In this document: positions 18,622 through 26,574 of the stretch, in pieces
How the letters are laid out: each line of letters starts with the position of its first letter
How positions within the stretch are numbered: position 1 is the first letter of the stretch
NCBI RefSeq assembly: GCF_001523745.2
Contig: NZ_CP013386.1
Span: forward strand, 1,736,001-1,800,000
Length of the DNA: 64,000 nucleotides
Direction: 5' to 3'
Source: Burkholderia mayonis
GTDB taxonomy: Bacteria; Pseudomonadota; Gammaproteobacteria; Burkholderiales; Burkholderiaceae
Notes under the pieces: generated by a model
The model's database searches: none
The model's input: the letters and a program-made list of their open reading frames with translations, nothing else
Told to the model about the DNA's origin: nothing
Position numbers and translations under genes: made by a program

Positions 18622-20225
18622 TGATGAAATGTCTGCCCTTGCAGGGCAAGCGATGCCGCCTGCGACAGCCGGATGCGCGGCGGGCGTGGCCGATCGCGCT
18701 CGCGGCGGCGCTCGTCGCGGGCTGCACGCTCGCGCCGCGCTACGAACGGCCGGCGGCGCCCGTGCCCGCGCGCTACGCGCCCTCGGCGGCGGGCGCGTCG
18801 CGGGGCGTACACGCGACGGCAACGGCCGCCGCGGCATCGGATGCCGCAGCGGCCGACCGTGGCGAGCGCGATATGCGTGATACGCGCGAGGCCGGCGACG
18901 CGCACGAAGCGGCCGACATGCACGACACGCACGACATGCACGACATGCGCCTCGACGACTGGCGCGCGTACTTCACCGATCCGTCGCTGCGCGCGCTGAT
19001 CGACGCGGCGCTCGTGAACAACCGCGATCTGCGGATCGCGACGCTGCGCATTCAGGAAGCACGCGGCCTCTATGGCGTCGCGCGCGCGGACCGGCTGCCG
19101 TCGATCGACGGCAATCTCGGCTACGAGCGCACGCGCCAGTACGACCCGGTGCTGCGCGAGAGCGCGACGAGCACGCTGTATCGCGCAGGCGTCGGCGTGA
19201 GCGCGTTCGAGATCGATCTGTTCGGCCGCGTGAAGAGCCTGTCCGACGCGGCGCTCGCCGAGTACTTCGCGACGGCCGAAGGGCAGCGCGCGGCGCGCAT
19301 CAGCCTGATTGCCGAAGTCGCGTCCGCGTACGTGACCGAACGCGCGCTCGTCGATCAGCTGAAGCTCGCCGGGCGCACGCTCGCCGCACGCGACGCGACG
19401 TATGCGCTGACGCAGCGCCGCTATGCGGCCGGCACCGGCACGGCGATCGAGCTGCGCACGGCCGAGATGCTCGTCGCGTCGGCGCGCGCGTCGAAGGCGG
19501 CGCTCGAGCGCGAGCACACGCAGGCGACGAGTGCGCTGAAACTGCTCGCGGGCGACTTCGGGACGACACTGCGCGCCGATGCGCCCGCGCTCGACGAGCT
19601 CGCGGTCGCGGCGGTGTCGCCGGGGCTGTCGTCGGATCTGCTCGAGCAGCGGCCGGACATCCGGCAGGCCGAGCAGCGGCTCGTCGCGGCGAATGCGAAC
19701 ATCGGCGCCGCGCGCGCCGCGTTCTTTCCGCGCATCGCGCTCACGACGGAGATCGGTTCGGTCAGCGACGCGTTCGCGGGACTCTTCTCGGGCGGCGCGA
19801 GCGTGTGGACGTTCGCGCCGCGGCTCACGCTGCCGATCTTCGCGGGCGGGCGCAATCGCGCGAACCTCGACGTCGCCGACGCGCGCAGGCACATCGCGGT
19901 CGCTGAATACGAGAAAACGATCCAGATCGCGTTCCGCGAAGTCGCCGACGCGCTCGCGGCCCGCGATCAGATCGACGCGCAACTCGATGCGCAGCAGGCG
20001 GTGTACGGCGCGGACGCCGAGCGGCTGAGGCTCGCGGAGCGGCGCTACGGCAGCGGCGTCGCGAGCTATCTGGAACTGCTCGATGCGCAGCGCAGCACGT
20101 TCGAGTCCGGGCAGGAACTGATTCGCTTGAAGCAGTTGCGGCTCACGAACGCGATCACACTGTATCGCGCGCTCGGCGGAGGATGGTCGCGCGCCGCGTG
20201 CGGCGGCGGCGACGCCTGCGCGTGA
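18621..20225 (+). CDS. oprA: RND efflux outer-membrane channel lipoprotein with a His/Asp-rich insert
   Basis: A 534-residue TolC-like factor of the NodT/OprM type. A signal with lipobox LVAGC (Cys about 35) is followed by the family's P-x-Y/ARY segment. Two repeats of the OEP domain follow, with motifs NNRDLRIATLRIQEARGLYG, RPDIRQAEQRLVAANANIG and ERRYGSGVASYLELLDAQRS. ATG 18621 overlaps the amrB stop; ATG 18624 is equally possible. The oddity is at residues about 55-112: an Ala/Asp/His-rich insert that ends in a DMHDTHDMHDM repeat (18915-18950), just before the usual LDDWRAYF start of the mature domain. I know of no such histidine repeat as a family feature. Confidence 0.92.
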   Translation: MMKCLPLQGKRCRLRQPDARRAWPIALAAALVAGCTLAPRYERPAAPVPARYAPSAAGASRGVHATATAAAASDAAAADRGERDMRDTREAGDAHEAADMHDTHDMHDMRLDDWRAYFTDPSLRALIDAALVNNRDLRIATLRIQEARGLYGVARADRLPSIDGNLGYERTRQYDPVLRESATSTLYRAGVGVSAFEIDLFGRVKSLSDAALAEYFATAEGQRAARISLIAEVASAYVTERALVDQLKLAGRTLAARDATYALTQRRYAAGTGTAIELRTAEMLVASARASKAALEREHTQATSALKLLAGDFGTTLRADAPALDELAVAAVSPGLSSDLLEQRPDIRQAEQRLVAANANIGAARAAFFPRIALTTEIGSVSDAFAGLFSGGASVWTFAPRLTLPIFAGGRNRANLDVADARRHIAVAEYEKTIQIAFREVADALAARDQIDAQLDAQQAVYGADAERLRLAERRYGSGVASYLELLDAQRSTFESGQELIRLKQLRLTNAITLYRALGGGWSRAACGGGDACA

Positions 20226-20348
20226 GCGCGAGCGGGCCGCGCACGCCTGCTCGCTTCGATACGCATTTTGCCGGGGCCGGCAGGGCGGCGCGCGCGTCGT
20301 CGTCCACGCGCAATGCAGGATCGGCCGGAAGAGCGGATTCGATTTGGC

Positions 20349-20386
20349 GATTCGCCGATTCGCCGATTCGCCGATTCGCCGATTCG
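20349..20386 (+). repeat. 8-bp tandem repeat GATTCGCC, four copies plus six bases
   Basis: Perfect head-to-tail copies at 20349, 20357, 20365 and 20373, then GATTCG. An imperfect copy, GATTTGGC, precedes them. It lies in non-coding DNA 124 bases after oprA and is a likely variable-number repeat. Confidence 0.85.
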
Positions 20387-20981
20387 ATGTGTGATGCGCC
20401 GATGCGCAATGGACGCGAGCGCGTCGCGTTCACCGAACCGGCCGTGAAGCGTTGCCCCAACGAGGAGCGCATCGCTCGTCCGCACCACGGTTCCGTTGCG
20501 TCGGTTTCCGTTGAGCCGATGACGATTCCCGAGGGACGACACCCGTCGTCCAGCGGCCTCGATCTTTCCATATTGCCCGCAGGACCCGCGCTCGCGAGCC
20601 GCCGCGGGTTCCGCTGCGCAAATCAATAAATCGCTCGACCTCGCGACACGCACACGTTCGCGTTCACCCGTTCCATCTCCGCCGCCCGGCATCGACGTAA
20701 AGCGCCCGGCGCGTTTTCGTGGCGATCGATCCGGCCACATCGCTGCCATGCCGAACTCGGCGACGGCGCTCGAATGCTCGCAAGCCTGTCGCTCGGCGCC
20801 GTCGAGCGCGATCGTGCCGGCAGGCCGCCATCTCGCCGACAAGCGCGGCGATCGAATCGATTCGACGACCGCCGCCGCGCCGACCAATCACATTCGCCGA
20901 CCATCGAGGCTGCTCGGTTCGAGCGGGGGGCGAGGGCGGTACCCGACCGAATCCGCCGGCCTTATTGCCCGATGTCCATTT

Positions 20982-21433
20982 GCAAACGTTTCCCCCATGC
21001 TCGTTTTCAATTGGCAAACGATTGCGCGCGCATGAAATCGGAAACTTACTTATCTCATAAATATGAATTTGCATTTCAATTGCCAAATAAATTCAAATTC
21101 ATGTGTATTCGCGTGATTGCGATAAATGGAAATATATGAAATGAGCGATTACGCGGGAACGCAAACGATTGCGCCATAAATTCCCGATGCAATCGATATC
21201 TCAAAATCAACCGAAAGAGATATTCAATGTTGCAATTTAACAACCGTTATGGAAATGTCGGGAAAACGTTGATTTTTCGATGCCTCGCGGCGATGTCGCA
21301 GGCCGCTTGCGGCAACAAGTGAAGTAGATCGATGTGACGAATTTATATCAATAAAAACAATGAATTGAATTCAATCCGGCACATGTGCCCAGCGCCGCAA
21401 AAGGGCGAAAAATCGTTCGGCAGGCAAACGTTT
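20982..21433 (+). promoter_or_regulatory. Four GCAAACGWTT motifs resembling LacI/GalR-family operators
   Basis: GCAAACGTTT at 20982-20991, GCAAACGATTGC at 21014-21025 and again at 21161-21172, and GCAAACGTTT at 21424-21433. The 12-base form is a near-palindrome and resembles PurR-type boxes (ACGCAAACG...). All four lie in the AT-rich DNA upstream of the fimbrial operon. Binding by a LacI-family regulator is inference from resemblance. Confidence 0.4.
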
Positions 21434-21620
21434 AGCAAGCAGTTGGAAAATTTAATGTAATGCAATTGTTTGACATTGTTTTACAAAATGCTTTCTGATT
21501 CATCTTGATAATGCGATTCGTCGCGACGAGCCAAGGCCAGCGCATTGCGATGCATTTCCACGCATTGCGAATACGTCCGACAAATCGTCAAACCCTCATT
21601 GTCACGTTACGGAATTAGCC

Positions 21621-22133
21621 ATGAAAAAAGCACTCCTGTCCGCCGCCGCCTGCGCCGCGCTGTCCACGTCGGCGTTCGCCGCCGGCACCGGCACCATCAA
21701 CTTCACGGGCGAGATCGTCGCGGGCGCATGCGGCATCGACGCGGGTTCGGTGGATCAGACCGTGCGTCTCGGCTTCGTCCCTGCGAACACGTTCAAGGCA
21801 GCCGGCGACAAGTCGACCCCGCAGAACTTCGACATCAAGCTGGTCGATTGCGACACGAGCGTCGCGCAGAACGCGTACTTCACGTTCACGGGCACGTCGA
21901 ACGCAACGCAGCCGAAGCTGATCGCGACGGTCGGCTCGGCGAAGAACGTCGGCATCCGCCTGCAATCGGCGTCGGGCGAATACCTCGACAACGGCGCGGA
22001 GCAGAAGGGCCCGGTCGTGCTGAGCAACGGCACGAGCGTCGCGCGCTTCGCCGCGATGTACGAATCGACCGCCGCAGGCGTCACGCCGGGCACGGCCGAC
22101 GGCGTCGCGAACTTCACGGTCCGCTACCAGTAA
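21621..22133 (+). CDS. Type 1-like fimbrial major subunit (pilin)
   Basis: A 170-residue secreted pilin. Residues 1-20 are a signal peptide (MKKALLSAAACAALSTSAFA). The mature protein opens GTGTINFTGEIVAGACGI, the usual strand-exchange N-terminus and first cysteine. The second cysteine is in KLVDCDTS, so the conserved disulfide is present. It ends with the C-terminal motif GVANFTVRYQ, with penultimate Tyr, that chaperones recognise. It is first in a chaperone-usher operon and the likely shaft subunit. Confidence 0.92.
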   Translation: MKKALLSAAACAALSTSAFAAGTGTINFTGEIVAGACGIDAGSVDQTVRLGFVPANTFKAAGDKSTPQNFDIKLVDCDTSVAQNAYFTFTGTSNATQPKLIATVGSAKNVGIRLQSASGEYLDNGAEQKGPVVLSNGTSVARFAAMYESTAAGVTPGTADGVANFTVRYQ

Positions 22134-22166
22134 GCCGGCGCGGCTCGCCGAGCCGCATCGCGAGGG

Positions 22167-22183
22167 AAGGGCGCGCGCCCTTT
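22167..22183 (+). terminator. Intercistronic hairpin between pilin and usher genes
   Basis: AAGGGCG / CGCCCTTT folds into a tight hairpin followed by CTTC. It lies 34 bases after the pilin stop and may terminate part of the transcripts, giving more pilin than usher, which is common in fimbrial operons. The T tract is weak. Confidence 0.45.
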
Positions 22184-22248
22184 CTTCGCGCGATGCCTTT
22201 CGCTGTCCCGTTTTTTCCGCGATCCCTATCCCGTTTCAGTCAGTCGGC

Positions 22249-24717
22249 GTGCGAATCAGACCTTCCTTCTTCTGCGTGTCCATGCTGGTCGCCGGCAGCC
22301 ATGCCCAGGCGACGGAGTTCAATTCGTCGTTCCTGAGCATCGACGGCGCGAACGACGTCGACCTGTCGCAGTTCTCGCAGGCGGACTTCACGCTGCCGGG
22401 CACGTATCTGCTCGACGTGCAGGTCAATGACGTGTTCTACGGCCTCCAGCAGGTCGAATTCGTCGCGCAGCACGAAGGGGACGGCGCGCGCGCATGCATC
22501 ACGCCCGAACTCGTTGCGCAGTTCGGCCTGAAGCAGTCGCTCGTCAATGACATGCCGCGCTTCATGGGCGGCCGCTGCGCGGATCTCGCCGCGATCGAAG
22601 GCGTGACGATCCGCTATCAGAAGGGCGAAGGGCGCCTGAAGATCACGATTCCGCAAGCCGCGCTCGAATTCACCGACGCGTCGTACCTGCCGCCCGAGCG
22701 CTGGAGCGAAGGCGTCGACGGCGCAATGCTCGACTATCGCTTGCTCGCGAACGCGAATCACGCGTTCGGCGGCGGCGCGCAGCAGAACAACTCGGTGCAG
22801 GCGTACGGCACAATCGGCGCGAACTGGGGCGCGTGGCGCTTTCGCGGCGACTATCAGGCGCAGACGAACGCGGGCGGCTCCGTCTACGCGGATCGCACGT
22901 TCCGCTTCAATCAGCTCTATGCGTACCGCGCGCTGCCGTCGCTGCAGTCGACGCTGTCGTTCGGCGAGATCTACGTCGATTCGGACATCTTCAGCACGTT
23001 CTCGATGTCGGGCGTCGCGATGAAGAGCGACGACCGGATGCTGCCGCCGTCGATGCGCGGCTACGCGCCGCTCGTCGCGGGCGTCGCGCGCACGAACGCG
23101 GTCGTCAAGGTGATGCAGGCCGGCCGCGTGCTGTACATGACGAAGGTGTCGCCCGGCGCGTTCGCGCTGTCGAATCTCAATACGAGCGTGCAGGGCACGC
23201 TCGACGTCGTCGTCGAGGAAGAGGACGGCTCCGTCCAGCGCTTCCAGGTCGCGACCGCATCGGTGCCGTTTCTCGCGCGCGAAGGCCAGTTGCGCTACAA
23301 GACCGCGATCGGCAAGCCGCGCACGTTCGGCGGCGCGGGCATCACGCCGTGGTTCGGCTTTGCCGAGGCTGCGTACGGGCTGCCGTTCGACGTGACCGTG
23401 TACGGCGGTCTCATCGCGGCGTCCGGCTATACGTCGGTCGCGTTCGGCATCGGCCGCGACTTCGGCCGCTTCGGCGCGCTGTCGGCGGACATCACGCACG
23501 CGCGCGCGACGCTCTGGTGGAACGGCCAGACGAAGCAGGGCAACTCGTATCGCATCAACTATTCGAAGCACTTCGACGCGCTCGACGCCGACGTGCGCTT
23601 CTTCGGCTATCGCTTCTCGGAGCGCGACTACACGAATTTCCAGCAGTTCTCGGGCGACCCGACCGCGTCCGGCCTCGCGAACGGCAAGCAGCGTTATTCG
23701 GCGATGCTGTCCAAGCGCTTCGGCGATACGTCGACCTATTTCTCGTACGACCAGACGACCTACTGGTCGCGTCCGTCCGATCAGCGGATCGGCGTGACGC
23801 TCACGCGCGCGTTCTCGCTCGGCGGGCTGAAGAGCGTGAACATGAGCTTCTCCGCGTTCCGCACGCAAGGCGCGGGCGGCGGCGGCAACCAGGTGTCGCT
23901 AACGGCGACGCTGCCGCTCGGCGAGCGCCAGACGCTCACGTCGAGCGTGTCGACGGGCCAGGGCGGCACGAGCGTGAACGCGGGCTACATCTACGACGGC
24001 ATGAACGGCCGCACTTATCAGGTGTACGGCGGCGCGACCGACGGCCGTGCGTCCGCGAACGCGAGCTTCCGCCAGCGCACGCCGTCTTACCAGTTGACCG
24101 CGCAGGCGTCGACGGTCGCGAACGCGTACGCGTCGGCGTCGCTCGAAGTCGACGGCTCGTTCGTCGCGACGCGCTACGGCGTGACCGCGCACGCGAACGG
24201 CAACGCGGGCGACACGCGTCTGCTCGTATCGACCGACGGCGTGCCCGGCGTGCCGCTCGCCGGCTCGTATGCACGCACCGATTCGCGCGGCTACGCGGTG
24301 ATCGACGGCGTATCGCCGTACAACGTGTACGACGCGACCGTGAGCGTCGACAAGCTCGGCCTCGACACCGAAGTGACGAACCCGATCCAGCGCACCGTGC
24401 TGACGGACGGCGCGATTGGCTACATCAAGTTCAACGCGGCGCGCGGGCGCAACGTGTTCGTCACGCTGACGGGCGACGACGGCGCGCCGGTGCCGTTCGG
24501 CGCGTCGGTGCAGGACGCCGAGACCGGCAAGGAGCTCGGCATCGTCGGCGAGGCAGGGGCCGCGTACCTGACGCAGGTGCAGCCGCGCGCGAAGCTCGTC
24601 GTGCGCGCCGGCGCGAAGACGATCTGCACGCCCGCCGCGCTTCCCGACACGTTGCAGCTCGACGGCACGCCCGCGCCCGTCGGCTGCGAATCCGCGACGC
24701 AGCACGCGTCGCGCTGA
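22249..24717 (+). CDS. Fimbrial outer-membrane usher (FimD/PapC family)
   Basis: An 822-residue usher, normal for the family. The start is GTG 22249, giving a short signal peptide (hydrophobic FFCVSMLVAGS, cleavage after HAQA) before TEFNSSFLSIDGANDVDLSQF, the classic usher N-terminal domain. No strong ribosome site is seen, so the start is the least sure part. The barrel region contains PSLQSTLSFGEIYVDSDIFS and MLPPSMRGYAPLVAGVARTN. The C-terminal domain has the strand GRNVFVTLTGDDGAPVPFGA. It assembles subunits delivered by the chaperone encoded next. Confidence 0.92.
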   Translation: MRIRPSFFCVSMLVAGSHAQATEFNSSFLSIDGANDVDLSQFSQADFTLPGTYLLDVQVNDVFYGLQQVEFVAQHEGDGARACITPELVAQFGLKQSLVNDMPRFMGGRCADLAAIEGVTIRYQKGEGRLKITIPQAALEFTDASYLPPERWSEGVDGAMLDYRLLANANHAFGGGAQQNNSVQAYGTIGANWGAWRFRGDYQAQTNAGGSVYADRTFRFNQLYAYRALPSLQSTLSFGEIYVDSDIFSTFSMSGVAMKSDDRMLPPSMRGYAPLVAGVARTNAVVKVMQAGRVLYMTKVSPGAFALSNLNTSVQGTLDVVVEEEDGSVQRFQVATASVPFLAREGQLRYKTAIGKPRTFGGAGITPWFGFAEAAYGLPFDVTVYGGLIAASGYTSVAFGIGRDFGRFGALSADITHARATLWWNGQTKQGNSYRINYSKHFDALDADVRFFGYRFSERDYTNFQQFSGDPTASGLANGKQRYSAMLSKRFGDTSTYFSYDQTTYWSRPSDQRIGVTLTRAFSLGGLKSVNMSFSAFRTQGAGGGGNQVSLTATLPLGERQTLTSSVSTGQGGTSVNAGYIYDGMNGRTYQVYGGATDGRASANASFRQRTPSYQLTAQASTVANAYASASLEVDGSFVATRYGVTAHANGNAGDTRLLVSTDGVPGVPLAGSYARTDSRGYAVIDGVSPYNVYDATVSVDKLGLDTEVTNPIQRTVLTDGAIGYIKFNAARGRNVFVTLTGDDGAPVPFGASVQDAETGKELGIVGEAGAAYLTQVQPRAKLVVRAGAKTICTPAALPDTLQLDGTPAPVGCESATQHASR

Positions 24718-24739
24718 CCGACCTGACCGACTCGACACG

Positions 24740-25489
24740 ATGATGAACATGACCACACGATGCCTTTCCGCTTCGAACGCACGGCGCATGGCCGCCGCGC
24801 TCCTCGCCGCGCTCGCGGGCGCCGCGCACGCGGCGATCGTGCCGGACCGCACCCGCGTGATCCTCAACGAAGGCGAGCAGGCCGCGATCGTGACGATCTC
24901 GAACAAGAGCGATGCGTATCCGTATCTCGTGCAGTCGTGGCTCGAAGACGAGCACGGCAACAAGATCACGACGCCGCTGATGGTCGTGCCGCCGCTGCAG
25001 CGCGTCGAGCCGAGCGAGCGCAACGTGCTGCGGATCGCGCGGATGCCGGGCGCCGCGCTGCCGGCCGATCGCGAATCGGTGTTCTATCTGAACATCCGCG
25101 AGGTGCCGCCGAAGACCGGCACGCCGAACGCGCTGCAGATCGCGCTGCACACGCAGATGAAACTGTTCTACCGGCCGGCGGGCGTCCAGCCCGCGCGCGA
25201 TGAGGACCCGACGCTGCCGATGACGTTGCGCGTCGATCCGGCCGCGCACCAGCTCGTATTCGACAACCCGACGCCGTATCACATCACGGTCGTTGCGCTC
25301 GCGGCGGGCGCGAACAAGACGCCGCAGCCGCTCGATCCGGTGATGGTGAATCCGAAGGGCGCGGCGAGCGTGCCGTTCTCGGCGTCGGCGGGCGGCGGCC
25401 TCCACGTCACGCACGTCGACGACTACGGCGGCCAGGTGACGGTCGAGTACGCGTGCGACGGCAATGCGTGCCGGAGCGTGAAGCGATGA
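24740..25489 (+). CDS. Periplasmic fimbrial chaperone (PapD family)
   Basis: A 249-residue periplasmic chaperone; signal peptide ends at AAHAA. The first domain shows DRTRVILNEGEQAAIVTISN, YLVQSWLED and the subunit-binding edge strand VFYLNIREVPPK. The second domain has QLVFDNPTPYHITVVAL and a late Cys pair (EYACDGNACRS). Two adjacent ATG codons (24740, 24743) are possible starts. Its stop overlaps the start of the next gene (ATGA), so translation is probably coupled. Confidence 0.92.
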   Translation: MMNMTTRCLSASNARRMAAALLAALAGAAHAAIVPDRTRVILNEGEQAAIVTISNKSDAYPYLVQSWLEDEHGNKITTPLMVVPPLQRVEPSERNVLRIARMPGAALPADRESVFYLNIREVPPKTGTPNALQIALHTQMKLFYRPAGVQPARDEDPTLPMTLRVDPAAHQLVFDNPTPYHITVVALAAGANKTPQPLDPVMVNPKGAASVPFSASAGGGLHVTHVDDYGGQVTVEYACDGNACRSVKR

Positions 25490-26511
25490 GCGCGTTCACT
25501 CGCTTCTTGCCGCGACGCATGCCCGGCTGGCTCGCGTGGGCCTGCGCGGCGCTCCTCGTCGCATTCGCTCAGCCCGCGTGGGCGGTGCGCTGCCTGACGA
25601 ACAGCGGCCAGACGTCGCTCACCGAGCCGATCGGCAACGTCGCGTCGTATCCGACCGACGCGCCCGACGGCTACGTGATCTGGATTTCGTCGCCGCGCAC
25701 GACGGACGGCTATTGCTACAAGGATCTCGGCGGCGCGGGCAATCTGAGCATCGTCGACAACATCTACTTCTACGCGAATCCGGACGGCAAGAATCCGGCC
25801 GCGTGGGGGCTCGAGATCGGCATCCGCTATCAGGGCGTCGACCACTTCGGCGCGGGCAGCCGTCCCGGCACCGGCGTGCCGACGGGCTTCGCCGTGCCGC
25901 CGTGCTCGCAGGCGGACTTCAACGCGAAGCGGTGCCCGAAGATTCCGATCAGCATCACGTACCAGGTGGTCGTGCGCAAGAAGGGCGCGTGGGTGCAGCC
26001 GCCGAGCGACGTGTACACGGTGTTCCAGTTCGACGGCGAGAAAGGCCTGAACAACACGAACCCGAGCTTCCAGTACCGGCTGAGCGGCCTGCAGAACCTG
26101 AAGCCGACGCCGTGCATGGTCGACGTGACGGTGACGCCCGAGCCGGGGATCGTGAAGTTCGGGCAGATCCAGGCGTCCGGCAACGGCTTTTCTCCTGCTG
26201 CGCCGCGCAAGCAGTTCAGCCTCGCGCTGACGAAGAAATGCAGCATACCGGTGCGCGTCGATGGCTACTTCGAGACCTCGCAGATCGTGCGCAACGGCCT
26301 GCTCGTGCCGCAGAGCGACAGCAATTTCGGGATCGGCATCGAGGACAAGAACGGCAATGCGATTCCGTTCAACCAGCAGTTCGTGCTCACGCAGATGCCG
26401 GGGAACGTGTCGTATCAGAACGTCGTGCTCGATGCGGTGCTGAAGTCGTTCGGCGCACCGAAGATCGGGCCGTTTACCGGGACGGCGACGATTCGGCTGT
26501 TCATCTACTGA
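25486..26511 (+). CDS. Fimbrial tip adhesin / minor subunit
   Basis: A 341-residue secreted protein starting at ATG 25486, four bases before the chaperone stop. The signal peptide ends AQPAWA. The N-terminal part (about 28-195) is a Cys-containing domain without family-wide motifs, likely the receptor-binding lectin domain. The C-terminal half (about 205-341) is a pilin domain: PTPCMVDVTVTPEPGIVKFG...FSLALTKKCSIPVRVDGYFE, ending TATIRLFIY with the terminal Tyr motif. Two-domain layout, length and last place in the operon fit a FimH-like tip adhesin. The ligand is unknown. Confidence 0.85.
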   Translation: MSAFTRFLPRRMPGWLAWACAALLVAFAQPAWAVRCLTNSGQTSLTEPIGNVASYPTDAPDGYVIWISSPRTTDGYCYKDLGGAGNLSIVDNIYFYANPDGKNPAAWGLEIGIRYQGVDHFGAGSRPGTGVPTGFAVPPCSQADFNAKRCPKIPISITYQVVVRKKGAWVQPPSDVYTVFQFDGEKGLNNTNPSFQYRLSGLQNLKPTPCMVDVTVTPEPGIVKFGQIQASGNGFSPAAPRKQFSLALTKKCSIPVRVDGYFETSQIVRNGLLVPQSDSNFGIGIEDKNGNAIPFNQQFVLTQMPGNVSYQNVVLDAVLKSFGAPKIGPFTGTATIRLFIY

Positions 26512-26574
26512 TCGCGCTCGACCGGCTTGCGCTTGGCGATTCGGCGGCGGCCGCCGCGCACGGATGCCCGGGCG

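Larger units (their letters stand above)
20226..21620 (+). other. Long non-coding stretch between oprA and the fimbrial operon
   Basis: I see no convincing gene in these 1.4 kb. The first half is GC-rich, with an 8-bp tandem repeat at 20349-20386. From about 20990 to 21610 composition drops sharply to AT-rich, unlike its neighbours and typical of silenced, horizontally moved fimbrial promoters. The only small frame of note (ATG 21031, 36 codons) has no ribosome site. A TTGACA at 21470-21475 is a possible -35 for the fimbrial operon, but no good -10 follows it. Four operator-like motifs in this region are listed separately. Confidence 0.6.

Noticed and set aside
15538..18837. 1099-codon minus-strand frame opposite amrB
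   Set aside because: Arg/His-rich shadow of amrB with no ribosome site or recognisable domain.
21031..21141. 36-codon frame in the AT-rich region before the fimbriae
   Set aside because: No ribosome site, arises easily in low-GC DNA, and contains no signal or motif.
20226..21620. Invertible fimbrial promoter (fim-switch type)
   Set aside because: No pair of long inverted repeats and no recombinase gene could be found around the fimbrial promoter.
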